Shown here piece after piece: positions 22,061 to 32,483 of a DNA stretch of 64,000 nucleotides (positions are counted from its first letter, which is position 1; every line of letters starts with the position of its first letter). The notes beneath the pieces are model-generated. The model searched no databases and had not been told where the DNA came from. It worked only from the letters and a program-made list of their open reading frames with translations. Both the position numbers and the translations under genes were made by a program. The stretch comes from Leidyana gryllorum EB-2025a (lineage: Eukaryota > Apicomplexa): positions 62,001 through 126,000 of the forward strand of contig JBLWGC010000169.1 in NCBI GenBank assembly GCA_048772705.1, in the 5' to 3' direction.

Positions 22061-22130
22061 ACCAGGAAGGTCGTATACAGTGCTGTGGAACGGACCACGA
22101 GCAATTGCATCAGCAGCAAGCTGAGGAAGA

Positions 22131-23502
22131 AGACCGACAGAGTTCGGTGCAGAACAGGTTTGGCACAGGGCGAGAATTGCCAACGGAGATAGAGGAAGTA
22201 TTAGATGAGAATCCATCGTTATGGAGTGGCGGATTGCCACGGACGAACAAAGTGGAAATGGAGATACGGTTGCCAGACAGCACACCGATCACAGCACAGA
22301 GGAGACACTTTCCAGAGGCACAGGAAAAAGAGATTGACTCTGAGATACGCCGGTTACACGAGGCGGGAATCATACAGCCTTCGGAGTCACCGTAGGCGTC
22401 AGCGATGGGACCCTTAGGCTATGCATCAACTATGAGCCGTTGAATGCGGTGACAATATCGGATGCATACCCACTGCCGAGGATAGAAGGGCACGTGAATC
22501 AGTTAGGCAAAGCCCGAGTCTTTTCCTCGTTAGATCTGAGACAAGGGTATCATCAGATTCCGTTGAAGGCGGCGAGTAGACCTTACATGGCATTTCGAAC
22601 GCAGATGGGAGAGTTCGAGTATGTTACGATGCCCTTCGGATTGAAGAATGCACCCGCAGTATTCCAACGGCTGATGGATGTGACGGTTGGGCATATCCCG
22701 AATGTGTATGTCTACTTGGACGACATTATCATCGCCACGGAGACGATGGACGAGAACACTCGCCACGTTCGTGAAGGTGTTGACAGCATTGGCGGATGCC
22801 AACCTACAGATCAAGCCGGAGAAGTGTCGTTCCTTCTTGGGAAAGATCCGATACTTGGGGTATGAGATCGCAGACGGTCGTATTGAGACGACGGAGGAGC
22901 ATCGGAATCCAGTGCTGGCATTCCAGACACCACAAAGGAGTTTCCTTGGCTTAGTGAATGCTTACCGGCATTTCATTCCAAACTGTGCGGGGTTGGCACA
23001 GCCGATTCAACAGCTCACTCGAAAGGATACACCGTTCGTATGGACGCCAGAAAGAGATCGCGCTTTCAACGAATTGAAGGAAGCGGTGGGGAAGAATATC
23101 ACACTTAAGATACCAGATTGGACCAAACCGTTCTTGCCAGAAACGGACGCTTCTCAGTATGCGATCGCTGGGATTCTATCACAAGAGAATGACGATGGCG
23201 TATGGCAACCAGTGAAGTACATTTCGAGGCGACTTTCACCTACAGAGATGAATTACCCTATACGGGAGCAGGAGGCCCTTGCAGTTGTGTACTGCGTATT
23301 ACACTGCCGATACTACCTATATGGGCGCAAGTTTACCATACATACAGACCATGAAAGCCTTCAATGGTTAAATAAGGCTGAACATGGACCTCTGGCCCGT
23401 TGGGCGTTGCTCTTATCAGAATTCGACTATACCATATGGTACAAAGCGGGAGCTAAGATGGATCACGTGGACTGTCTGTCTGTCACGCTACCCGAGAGGT
23501 AA
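22131..23502 (+). pseudogene. Broken Ty3/gypsy reverse transcriptase - RNase H
   Basis: Pol remnant in three frames. The first part (to 22395) ends in the RT entry motif G-I-I-Q-P-S-E-S-P and then a stop. The second (from about 22398) has Y-P-L-P-R-I, S-S-L-D-L-R-Q-G-Y-H-Q-I, P-F-G-L-K-N-A-P and the catalytic Y-L-D-D. A frame change near 22755 leads to the third part, with L-G-Y-E-I, the RNase H motif T-D-A-S-Q-Y-A and H-T-D-H-E-S-L. It stops at 23502, 80 bp before copy C. No integrase is present. The element cannot move on its own. Confidence 0.85.
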
Positions 23503-23582
23503 CTTCAGTGATTTGCTAGTCGCCAAGTGTGGGACTGCAGCCCTTAGAGACTCTATAGCTCAGATGGACCCGGTGCGGTTGG

Positions 23583-24669
23583 AACTTATTGTGACCTGTT
23601 GGTTCTGGTGGGCCGCGGGCACACACGTGTGCTTCCATCAGATATTTGATCAGTCGCGGTGTCCGGCTGTTGGTGTCCAAACCGGCCACAAAGTATGTTT
23701 CTGATTTCGGAAATTTTGGGCAGTTACGGATCCGTCTGCGGATGAGTTCGTCACTGCCCAGAATTTCCCGGCGGGCATTGGAATCGGGCGCTGCGACTGT
23801 TTGCTGGGGTCATTATGAAGCCACTCCGACAGTTCGCAAACTGTCAGAGCCGCTCAGAAGCCCCCAGCAGCAGTTACAACGACTGTTCATCCAACCGAAC
23901 CCCCCAATGGCGTTCGTGGTGAGTGGCTGAATGGCTTTACTCAACAGTTACCCGGAATGCGGTACATTAACGTACATCCGGCCTCCCCAGAAGGCTTACG
24001 AGGGGTATTCGCAGATGACGGATTACAATGTGGGCGATGGCCACCAAGCACTCGATCGCTCCCCCCTCCTGTAGCGAGGTCGGGGAGCGCGAGTTAAGTG
24101 TGGTTGAGGGAAATGTGGCCCCAGAGAGTGGGGGAGGGGCAAAGATATCGCAGCGGTTTTTGGGCCCGGCTGCGTGTCGTGACTGCCCCCACTTCCGGTA
24201 TTCTTTTGATGCCGTAAAACTGAACCCGCCAGGAGGGTTCGTCCCTGCTTCATCCTTTATGCCTGGCGTCGTGATTCGAATGGTTATGGGTTCAGTGGTG
24301 CCCCGACTTGATGACTCCTCCTCCTCGCCGCCCGCCCTCCCCATTGGTGAGGTCTGAGCCGTTTTTTTTATTTTGACGGTGGGCTCAGACCGGTATCTGA
24401 GAGCATTACGCTCTCAGACCAGCCTCCAAATCCCGTTCTTCATCGGGTGTACGATCCTTATCTTTCTTCTTTTCGTCTTCATCCGTTCCCTCCTCGAAGA
24501 AATCCTGTACGGAGTGATGGGAGGAAGTGCGAGGGGAAGCTTTCCGAAATTCCCAGGAACGAGAGGGCGTACCCGAAAGAGGAACAAAGACGCAGCAGTC
24601 CAAGAAAAAAGTCCCGCAGAAGTTGGCGGGGTTTTGCTTTGGTCGTTGACGCGACGAAATCAGGGGACA
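23583..24669. repeat. Repeat copy C, possible 3' LTR
   Basis: Nearly identical to copy B and the same length to within a few bases. Palindrome at 23622-23631, ATTAC hairpin (CTGAGAGC stem) at 24397-24417. The sequence after it (24670-24886) matches that after copy A, so the repeat unit may really be ~1.3 kb. Confidence 0.75.
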
Positions 24670-24886
24670 TAAATGTGCTGGTAACCATTTTACATGATTC
24701 CGTTTCGCGTGCACTGAGGCGAAGATGCCATTGTGCAATTGCTTTGAATTATTCAAAGAACCGATCCAAGCTTCTTCAATGAGCTGTTCCCACAATTCCA
24801 CACGTGTAATCACGCTTCGAACGATGCGTGAAGAATAGCCACTTAATGGTTATGTGCCCTTACTGTACCCACTGAGGCCAACTTCT

Positions 24887-26160
24887 CGTAAAATGTGGAT
24901 GCTGGCCGGCCGTGAGCACACACGTGTGCATCTGTTAATTATTTTTGGTCGATCGGAGTCCTTCTCATGGATTAGATTCCACACCGCCTGCAAACCATTT
25001 CTTACTCGACAACATGCTGAGCAACTCCCTGAGCCGTCTGCGGATGAGTTGTCGCTGCCCGAAGCTTCCCGCCAAGGTTGGCAATCATCCCTGGCACTGT
25101 CACTGAGGTCATTATGAGGCCTCTTCAGCAGTCCGAAGACTGTCAGAGCCACTGAGAAGCCCCAACGAGCATTCCCAGTGGCCGTTCACTGGAGGAAACC
25201 CCCAGAATCGTTCCGTGGTGCGTGGCTGTGTTGTCCATGCCAAGTTGCAGGACTGTGCTCAAACGGCCCCAGAGAGTGGGAGGGAGGCAAAGTTGTCGAC
25301 TCGTATCTTGACTGCCGCCCCACCTCCCGTAACTGTCTATCTTACGTATCCTGAGTAAGTCACGCAAGTGAGATAGAATTTGCACACGTGTGTTCTATCC
25401 GAAAAAGTGGTGTCTTTCTGACACGGAGACACTCGGCTGCTTTCTGACCATTGTTGTTATACCGGCTCGACCTCGGTCGATCGGTGACTGAGTGCTGCTG
25501 CACGAGGACTACATCCTGCCGAGCAGACGCCCCCACCGAATCAGATTATTAAAACCTCTCAGCGATGGATGACTTGACTCTCACACCGAGGGCTGTGCCT
25601 GCACTCGAGTTTAGCTGGGGGCTCCGCGCTATTCTCCGCTAATTTTCTAATGCCGTAAAACTGAACCCGTCAGGAGGGTTCGTCCCTGCTTCATCCTTAT
25701 GCCTGGCGTCGTGACTCGAATGGTTATGGGTTCAGTGGTGCCCCGACTTGATGACTCCTCCTGCTCTACTCCCCTGAGCCAATTTTTCCTCATCATTTTG
25801 GGCTCAGACCGGTGTTCAGGAGCATTACGCTCCTAAACAATGTTCCAAATGTCCCTCCCTTTGTCGGGTCTTCGATCCTCTATTTTCTTCTTTCCTAATA
25901 AACCATTCTGTGAAGAATGATGGGATCAATTGCGAGGCAAAGCTTACCGAAACTGCCACTCCCAGGAGGTCGTGCCCTGTGAGGCACTAACCGTCCATCA
26001 CAATCAGAAGCCACACCGTGTTGTGGTCTTCGTCGAAAACGCGACAAATACGGGGTGCAGCATACGTGCACTGCTACCGCTTCGATGTGTTATCATTTCG
26101 CGTGCGCTGAGGCAACGATGCCGCTTTTATTGTTATTGTGGTGACGGCATTGGGACAAGT
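24887..26160. repeat. Repeat copy D, strongly diverged
   Basis: Same order of blocks as A-C but many differences: palindrome at 24919-24928, CCGTCTGCGGATGAGTT, ACTGTCAGAGCC, the GAACCCG(T/C)CAGGAGGGTTCGTCCCTGC block, GGGCTCAGACCGG and the ATTAC hairpin (25818-25834). It also has an extra CACACGTGTG at 25383-25392. 26161-26670 holds a CA microsatellite (about 26479-26501) and no supported gene. Confidence 0.7.
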
Positions 26161-26670
26161 GACTGACTGACTGTTCGAATGACCGCTAAGCCCAGTTTTC
26201 CCACACAGTCATTACCAACTGACTGCTGCTGACTCTTTAGTTTCGGCCGACAGATCGTCGATCCGCGCTTTGCCCAGCTGAGGGCATCTGCCGGGCCTGT
26301 GCCTAACAAAGTGTGCTTCGCTTCCATCACAGAGTGCTTAATCGTGCTGTTCCCTTCATTCAACGAGTTCTGCAAATGAGTTACCCTCACGACGAACTGC
26401 ACCATTCATTGACAGCAGCAGCATCAGCGGATTGAAGTTTGCAGTGGGATGAAAGATATCATTGAAACATTGAACAAAAGACACACACACACACACACAC
26501 CGCATGTGACCAGAAAGGTTGATAGGTTGGACACATTTTGGCAACGACTCGCGCCGATTCTGCGATCTGGTGGTATATAGATGCATTCTTGCGCAGTGGG
26601 AGTGGGGATCCATTGGAGCGTTGCCAAATGGGGTGTAATTACATTTAGCTATTGTGGAGTTGGATGTGGG

Positions 26671-27420
26671 CTACCACGTTCGGCGATACCAGCGAGCGCG
26701 TCCGATGAGGTGTGTTCCGTCATCCGGAAACGGTATCAGGAGGGGCTCTTGTTGGGGTTTGATGTCCCAATGATCGATACGCCAATGGCCATCGTCCGAA
26801 TTGGCGCCGGCATCGGAGTCCACTTCAATTCTCTGTCTGCGAGTTCTCACTCCGGACACGGGGCCTCCTCGTTTCGAAGCCAAATCGTCCCGAGTTGTCC
26901 CTCGACTCGTTAGACTTGGCTGGTGGCCATATGCACTCGGAGCATTGGTCGTGGCGTCGTCGTCATCCTCAAAGTCAGAATCGGAAGCACTGTTTGACGA
27001 ATTGTTCCCTTCGTAACTCGACCCCATACCCCCACCCTCGTCGTAGTCGTCATCGTCATCAATATCGGCAGTTGTAGTCATCTCTGCCCGGGCCGCCATT
27101 GCCGATTTGCGCAGAGGCCTGCCGCTCTCCGTCACCGGCGCCGGCGGCGTTACAGTGTGCTCCTCGATGCACAGAATCAGTCCATAGCTCTGTGTGGGGT
27201 CCAATTCCTTCAGAAGCTTCTGCACTCGCAACAGCTTCTCCTGGAAGTTGTGAAGTCGAACCACCTGACCCCTCAAGTATCTTCGACGGTCCAAATCCTC
27301 TATAGCGTTCAATTGGAGCTCCAAAGCCGTCTGCCACCCCGTAACATAATCGGAACACGTTTCAACGTGTTCCTCCTGGCCATTCGGGTGACGCAGTATG
27401 ATTCTAAATATAGAAGGCAT
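26671..27420 (-). CDS. Hypothetical acidic-linker protein
   Basis: Unrecognised 249-residue protein (MPSIFRIILRHPNGQEEHVE). Residues 1-90 look like a small folded domain: a beta-rich start (F-R-I-I-L-R-H-P-N-G) followed by helices with Leu/Arg pattern (L-E-L-Q-L-N-A-I-E-D-L-D-R-R-R-Y-L-R-G-Q). The rest is disordered and rich in Asp, Ser and Gly (D-I-D-D-D-D-D-Y-D-E-G-G-G), ending basic. No signal or membrane segment. It could be a nuclear or chromatin-associated factor from composition alone. Single exon as read. Confidence 0.55.
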   Translation of the reverse strand: MPSIFRIILRHPNGQEEHVETCSDYVTGWQTALELQLNAIEDLDRRRYLRGQVVRLHNFQEKLLRVQKLLKELDPTQSYGLILCIEEHTVTPPAPVTESGRPLRKSAMAARAEMTTTADIDDDDDYDEGGGMGSSYEGNNSSNSASDSDFEDDDDATTNAPSAYGHQPSLTSRGTTRDDLASKRGGPVSGVRTRRQRIEVDSDAGANSDDGHWRIDHWDIKPQQEPLLIPFPDDGTHLIGRARWYRRTW

Positions 27421-27976
27421 CGTTCCAACAAGGTGTGCAAAAAAAGGTCATCGCTACTTGGCATGGGAGAGGGGGCAGCAACACGCAATCAGCACACCAT
27501 TGATCATCATCCATTCCGCAGCACACTTTCACGTCTCAATAAACGCTCTCGCCACAGAAATCAACCACTCCTCCCCACAAGGGCACGATCAAGCTGGTTG
27601 CCACCAATCTGGATTTTTTGGCACCCAAACCAGATAATGACCCCAATAACTACTAATCGCATACCAAACACGTGTGTGCCCTCCACACAAGCGAGACACT
27701 CCTGAGCTATTCGCACTGTCAAATCAGATCCTGAATGTTTGAGGAATGCTCCATGGGGTTTACAGACAAGATATTCTCAACGGATGATTGGTCGCACCTG
27801 TGCGCTGTGCACTCCGCAGTGTGCACGACACAGTGTGCACGAAGGGTGTGCGCCTGGATCGCACGATGCCACTTTGGAGGTTAAGACGACTGTGGCTGTT
27901 GTGTAACGACTGCTACTAAATTCACCTCACAGTAAGTTCTACCGCCCACAACAGCGATGGCAATAATGTTGGGAAG
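27421..27976. other. Divergent intergenic region with GTGTGCAC repeats
   Basis: Separates two divergent genes. Holds an ACACGTGT palindrome (27668-27675) and a cluster of CAGTGTGCACGA-type words at about 27800-27865. No gene supported. Confidence 0.6.
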
Positions 27977-28378
27977 ATGAGCAAAAAAAAGAGCATCACT
28001 ATTGATTGGCATGGGGTGTTGTTGTCCACAGACCTCCTACACGCCCACACACGTGACACACACAGAGGGCATAGTGATATGGTGACCAATAATTCCAATT
28101 TGCTGCGGGGAGGAGAGCCAGTTTGGGTTTCCGACTGGTCCGAGGAAGAGAGAACATTGACTCGGGTGGTCTTAGCCTTTTTGTACGGACTCACAGTCTT
28201 CCTCTTCTTCGTCGCCTGTTGTGCATTCATCTTCAGCTTCGGCCGCAATCGCGGGTTTAGTGGCGACGACAGCACTGACGCATATCAGCCAAATGACCCA
28301 TCCGAGACTCAGCCACTGCAGGATGAGCCAGCCGCTCCAGTAGAGAGGGATGCACCGCCCGCTGCGTCTCCCGCATAG
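27977..28378 (+). CDS. Small single-pass membrane protein
   Basis: 133 residues from ATG 27977 (MSKKKSITIDWHG). One clear membrane segment at about residues 67-91 (V-L-A-F-L-Y-G-L-T-V-F-L-F-F-V-A-C-C-A-F). The N-terminal side has no signal peptide; the C-terminal ~40 residues are Pro/Asp/Glu-rich. Likely a tail-exposed or signal-anchored protein. I do not recognise a family. It is followed 119 bp later by the glycosyltransferase gene on the same strand. Confidence 0.6.
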   Translation: MSKKKSITIDWHGVLLSTDLLHAHTRDTHRGHSDMVTNNSNLLRGGEPVWVSDWSEEERTLTRVVLAFLYGLTVFLFFVACCAFIFSFGRNRGFSGDDSTDAYQPNDPSETQPLQDEPAAPVERDAPPAASPA

Positions 28379-28497
28379 TTTACCCCAGTCGAAAGTGCCG
28401 CCGTCGTCATCCAAATCGTCTGAAGACGAGTCTCCCGCCGTCGGTCTCAAAAGCGCTACACTCCACGGATCGCCGCCACCTGCCATCATTGGCAAAA

Positions 28498-30132
28498 ATG
28501 CAGAGAGACACCCACCAAACAAACCTCTCCCATCTGGAGGCAACCCGCCCCCATCTCATACTAATAGCCACTGCACCACACAGCGGCCACCTGCGACCCG
28601 CACTCCAACTCGCACACTATCTGGCTGACGCGGCGCCCTCGGCGGGTGCGTTCCCCCTAACAGTGCTCCTTGTCGCCCCGCGTACCTGTACAGCTCCCGA
28701 GGCCTTCTTCCGCTCGCGGGCGGCCAATGTCCACCTCCACTCATTCCAGCTCGCCCTCCCGGCGACCGCCAGCGCTGCAGACCAACGCGATTGGCTGTTG
28801 GACAACGCTGAACACATCTCGCACTCCCTCATAGCCCCCATCCTGCCCCCTCACACTGGCCCCCCAATGGTCATATTCGACACTTATGGTATCTATCTCC
28901 AACCTTTGGCCGACAAACTCAATGTGAAGCCAATCTTATTCAGCCCGTCTCCTCTTCTGGACGTCTTTTGCCTCATGCGTTATGATCGCATCATCGGGAT
29001 GAGAGCTCAGCTCGCAAAACAGCCCCCCCTTCGAAATGACAGCAGCGGTGAAGGAGGGGGAGAGGGAGAGGGAGAGGAAGAGGGAGAGAAACAGTGCCCT
29101 CCCACGGCACCAAACACCCCCACTGCCATCGGCTGCCAGGCCACAACGATCAACGTGCCCGGACTGTTCGATCTCAGCATCTATGATGTCCGGAACCATC
29201 TCGCTGGACGAGAGCGATCCTTCCTACCTTACTGGCTCAATTTTGTCAACTATGACGCCATTATAGTCAATGATATCCCAAACGGATACCCTTCGGTCTT
29301 TGTGAATAGTTTGAATCCCGACCGTAGGGTCGAAGTGTACACTGTAGGCCCTCTCATGCAATTCGAAGCCACAGCCTGGAGCCCCATGGCATCAGTCAAT
29401 CAACAAACTACTTATCAAACCCCGGCTGCCCCTGAATTGATCTGGCTGGATGAGCAGAAGCCAAGAAGCGTCATATTCGTCGCTCTTGGAAGCTGGACGC
29501 ATCTTCCAGACGCCGATCTAACAGAATTGGCCTGGGGACTGACAGCTGCCTCCAAAGGAAACCTCGCAGTCTTATGGGCCCTGAGTCCCACGAAAAGTCG
29601 GAACAGTAACCCCGAACTGATTCCTAATCGACCCACAACTGAAGAACTCCATCCTTGTGGACTCCCCGAACGATATATAAAGGAATGCGCACCCACCTCG
29701 CGCACGTGTGTCGTCGAGTGGGTCGATCAGAAAAGAGTCCTGGCCCACCCGAGTATCGCTGGATTCGTCAGTCACTGCGGATGGAACTCGCTGCTGGAAG
29801 CCGTCACTCTCTGCGCGCACCCATGGCCAATATTCGCCCTCCCCTGTGGCTGCGAGCAGGGAATGAACGCCGCTATGATTGAGCACTTCCATCTCGGCCG
29901 CCGCTTGTGGGGCCCAACCGCGCCCGATAGGCGTTTGCGCCGCTCGGAGGTCTCCAAAATCGTATCTGAGACACTCGACAACGGGCTGGTGTTGGAACAG
30001 CGATCGCAAGAATTCCGCGAAGCCGTAAGGAGGGCCCCTGTCGGTGCCGCCGAAGCTAGGCGTAACCTCATAGCCAAACGTCTATTATATGCTAGCCCGT
30101 CTGATCGATGCCCTCCGGCTGCTGCCTTCTGA
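28498..30132 (+). CDS. UDP-glycosyltransferase (GT1, plant-type PSPG box)
   Basis: Transfers sugar from a UDP-sugar to a small acceptor. Single exon, 544 residues from ATG 28498; an upstream TTG frame was not used. The N-terminal acceptor half has A-T-A-P-H-S-G-H-L-R-P, the usual GT1 start with catalytic-type His. The C-terminal half has a clear PSPG-like box: V-E-W-V-D-Q-K-R-V-L-A-H-P, then F-V-S-H-C-G-W-N-S-L-L-E-A, ending in a C-E-Q segment. This is closer to plant and bacterial GT1 than to animal ER enzymes, and there is no C-terminal membrane anchor. A Gly/Glu run interrupts the N-terminal half. Its 3' end overlaps the convergent DHHC gene by 48 bp. The acceptor cannot be predicted. Confidence 0.85.
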   Translation: MQRDTHQTNLSHLEATRPHLILIATAPHSGHLRPALQLAHYLADAAPSAGAFPLTVLLVAPRTCTAPEAFFRSRAANVHLHSFQLALPATASAADQRDWLLDNAEHISHSLIAPILPPHTGPPMVIFDTYGIYLQPLADKLNVKPILFSPSPLLDVFCLMRYDRIIGMRAQLAKQPPLRNDSSGEGGGEGEGEEEGEKQCPPTAPNTPTAIGCQATTINVPGLFDLSIYDVRNHLAGRERSFLPYWLNFVNYDAIIVNDIPNGYPSVFVNSLNPDRRVEVYTVGPLMQFEATAWSPMASVNQQTTYQTPAAPELIWLDEQKPRSVIFVALGSWTHLPDADLTELAWGLTAASKGNLAVLWALSPTKSRNSNPELIPNRPTTEELHPCGLPERYIKECAPTSRTCVVEWVDQKRVLAHPSIAGFVSHCGWNSLLEAVTLCAHPWPIFALPCGCEQGMNAAMIEHFHLGRRLWGPTAPDRRLRRSEVSKIVSETLDNGLVLEQRSQEFREAVRRAPVGAAEARRNLIAKRLLYASPSDRCPPAAAF

Positions 30133-31785
30133 ACGTCTTTCAATGTTATCTGACCTTCTCCGGGTAGCTTCTAATCGAGTTACCATGTGGTGGGATTGCA
30201 CTCTCCCAACAATTGCTTTGCTCTGGTGTGCTTGCTGCTGTAGCCACTGCTGAGGGAAAAAGTCTTGCATTAGCCGCTCCTGAAATGTCCGGCGCTTCGC
30301 GGTCGTCGTAGCTCGCTTCCGCCTGGTGGTGTGCCAAACACGTCGTCACTCATTCGCGCACCTGCCTACTCACCGAGCTGACTTGAAAGGTCTCCGCGCG
30401 AATTCATTCGTAGTTTGGTCGCGAAATAGATGCTGTTCGGGCAAAGGCAAAGATCAATGGACGCAAAACAAAGTGCCATGCACCCAATCGTTAGTCCAAC
30501 AGACAGTCAGGTAGGAAATTGGGGTAGGTAGGTAGGTGGGTAGGTAGTTTAGGTAGGCATTGCGATTAGGAATCACTTACCAGCCAGATATGAAAACCAA
30601 AGAATGCCATCAGTATTATCCCGAAGAATCCAAGGCAAAAGCCAAGTCCGCATAGAAAGGGATATTGACCAACAGCATACTGAAGCGCGCACACACGCGT
30701 GTTTCGGTGGAGACATGATGTCACTCACCTCAATTATAATCGAAGGGCCCATATCTGCCCGGTGACCACCAGTATAGTACAAAATGGCTGCGATTGATAG
30801 TCTTTAGAGATCTTCACACGTGCAGAGTTAGTTACCTTCCCAGATATGGTCTTTGATTAACTGGCCAGATATTATTGAGTAAATGAGCCAGCATCCGTAA
30901 GAACAAAGCGCCCAATGCAGGAATACAAATAGCAAGAATAGTCTCCAATTCAATAGGCCAATACAGTTTCGCACCCAGATACAGTGGTGGTCGAACCTGA
31001 AGGGGAGTGCCAAGTACATATGTGCGCGCGGGTCCTGGTGAAGACTTACTTTGCGACGCAAATGTCGCAGACGGCGCAGTGTTTGCTGCGCGCTGGTCTG
31101 CGAAGGTGAAGTGACATTGTGATACGAGTCCCGTGTCGGGAATGCTCGACACTCACTTTTCGAACTCGCAAGTTGAACATTGCCTTCCCGCAGGGAAGAA
31201 GGAGTCATCGAAGGGGAAGACTGACACCATTCGATCGGCCGACGCTTCATCAGCGATGATGCCTGGGTCTGAGCCACATATACGGACAAAGAATGTGAGG
31301 CAGAGGATCGTCAAGGCGAGGGAGGTCCAACTGAAGAGGGGAAAGTCTGAGCGGGTGTCGGCGATTACCGGTGCCAGTGCGAGGCATTAGGGTTGTCTTC
31401 GAGTAGAGGGAACCCTGTTTGGGAGATGGGATGGAGGCTTTCCGATATATGGCGGGCACACCTTTGAAAATGAAGAAAGTATAGCCAACAATCATCATGA
31501 AGAGATAGAATAACTGCGTATTGGTGGTGATTGAGAGGAGTGGGTGGTTTTCGGTGGACTCACCTGGACTAGCGGATGGTCACCGGACAATACATAGTCG
31601 ATCATATCTTCCCAATGGTTGTCGAGTCCGACATGGCCAAGGACGTTGACCCAACTGAGATAGAGGTTGCGGGCTTTGGCTCGCGTTTTCTTCGCCAAGG
31701 CGCCTTGGGATCGAGCCTGCCATAAGCAGCAAACGAATATGCCCGTGCTGTTGAGGGCCGCAAGTCCAGCTATCAGAAGCCGCAT
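30085..31785 (-). CDS. DHHC-type protein S-palmitoyltransferase
   Basis: Membrane enzyme that attaches palmitate to cysteines. Many short exons join in phase from ATG 31785. Two membrane segments flank the N-terminal part (a Leu/Ala-rich start and L-F-M-M-I-V-G-Y-T-F-F-I-F, W-T-S-L-A-L-T-I-L-C-L-T-F-F-V). The Cys-rich domain reads C-S-T-C...H-C-A-V-C-D-I-C...F-D-H-H-C-I-W-V-R-N-C-I-G, with the catalytic DHHC intact (Pro after it replaced by Ile). Two more membrane segments and the T-T-N-E (TTxE) motif follow, then a basic Gln/Arg-rich tail. Introns are mostly 38-52 bp; one holds a palindrome at 30693-30702. The tail exon ends inside the UGT coding region on the other strand. The start is 11 bp from the divergent PSMD9 start. 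Confidence 0.8.
30693..30702. other. Palindrome in DHHC gene intron
   Basis: ACACGCGTGT lies about 25 bp upstream of the intron's AG on the transcribed (minus) strand. Same family as the other CACACG palindromes. Confidence 0.8.
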
Positions 31786-31796
31786 AGTTGTTTTTT

Positions 31797-32483
31797 ATGA
31801 TGGAGCAGCATCAGCCGCAGGTGAAGGATGAAGTTGGTGCTACAACGATTCGGAAGGAGGTGGCGGAGTTGACGGTGGAGCGTGAGAGGATGGAGAAGCG
31901 CGCGGCAGAGTTGGCAGCGTATCTAACTGGGCCGGGTATGCCCGGTTTGAAGGGTGGTTTGGACGACGCTGAGGGTTATCCGCGGGCTGACATTGACATT
32001 CACGGCATAGTGACGGCTCGTCACGAGTTGGCGTGTCTGAACACAGACTATAGCGAGCTGATGAAGAAGTTGGAGGCTGCGTTACATGCACTACATTCAC
32101 AGTCAAAGGTCTATGTGAAGCCGACGGCCACAACAACAACATCTACACGAAACACACAGGAACAGACGGCTACACCTTTTGGTCGTGTGAGTATGGTGGC
32201 TTGTGGAAAGTCTCCCGGCTTCCTGGCTGGGCTCGAGGAGGGGGACCTTCTGGTTAAGCTTGGGCACATAACGTCAGCGCTCGGCTCGCTCGAGGATATT
32301 TTCCGGAACCTTCCAGTCATGGTGCAATCCCATCGGGGGAAGCCATTGGAGTGCCACTATGTTCGTGACGGTCAAGTGAAAGAGACAGTCTTGACTCCCA
32401 CTAACGAATGGGGAGGAAATGGGTTACTGGGGTTCCGCTTAGAACCATATATATTGTCACAACAAGACAAGACTTCAAGTTGA
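31797..32483 (+). CDS. PSMD9: 26S proteasome assembly chaperone PSMD9/Nas2-like
   Basis: Chaperone for base assembly of the proteasome 19S particle. 228 residues from ATG 31797 (next codon is also ATG). The N-terminal helical domain has the family-typical G-L-K-G-G-L-x-D-x-E-G-Y-P-R-x-D-I-D and R-H-E-L-A-C-L-N-T-D-Y segment. The C-terminal PDZ-like domain contains F-G-R-V-S-M-V, S-P-G-F-L-A-G-L-E-E-G-D-L-L-V-K-L-G and the closing G-L-L-G-F-R-L-E-P. Length matches the family. Intronless. Paired head to head with the DHHC gene, 11 bp between start codons, so the two promoters must overlap. Confidence 0.9.
   Translation: MMEQHQPQVKDEVGATTIRKEVAELTVERERMEKRAAELAAYLTGPGMPGLKGGLDDAEGYPRADIDIHGIVTARHELACLNTDYSELMKKLEAALHALHSQSKVYVKPTATTTTSTRNTQEQTATPFGRVSMVACGKSPGFLAGLEEGDLLVKLGHITSALGSLEDIFRNLPVMVQSHRGKPLECHYVRDGQVKETVLTPTNEWGGNGLLGFRLEPYILSQQDKTSS

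Larger units (their letters stand above)
20974..23582 (+). mobile_element. Decayed Ty3/gypsy retroelement interior
   Basis: Region between near-identical copies B and C: a spacer, a 333-bp tandem duplication, a gag-like scrap and RT-RNase H. The lack of integrase and protease and the internal frame breaks show it is dead. No tRNA-complementary primer site starting TGG was visible right after copy B. Whether B and C are its true LTRs is unresolved (see findings). Confidence 0.7.

Noticed and set aside
18791-24360. Conserved ~110-codon frames repeated in copies A-C
   Set aside because: They are shared only because the DNA copies are nearly identical; none persists in diverged copy D and composition is not protein-like.
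29700-29712. CGCACGTGTGTCG in the UGT exon as a palindrome family member
   Set aside because: Symmetry covers only CACGTG with its neighbours; it is not the full 10-bp palindrome.
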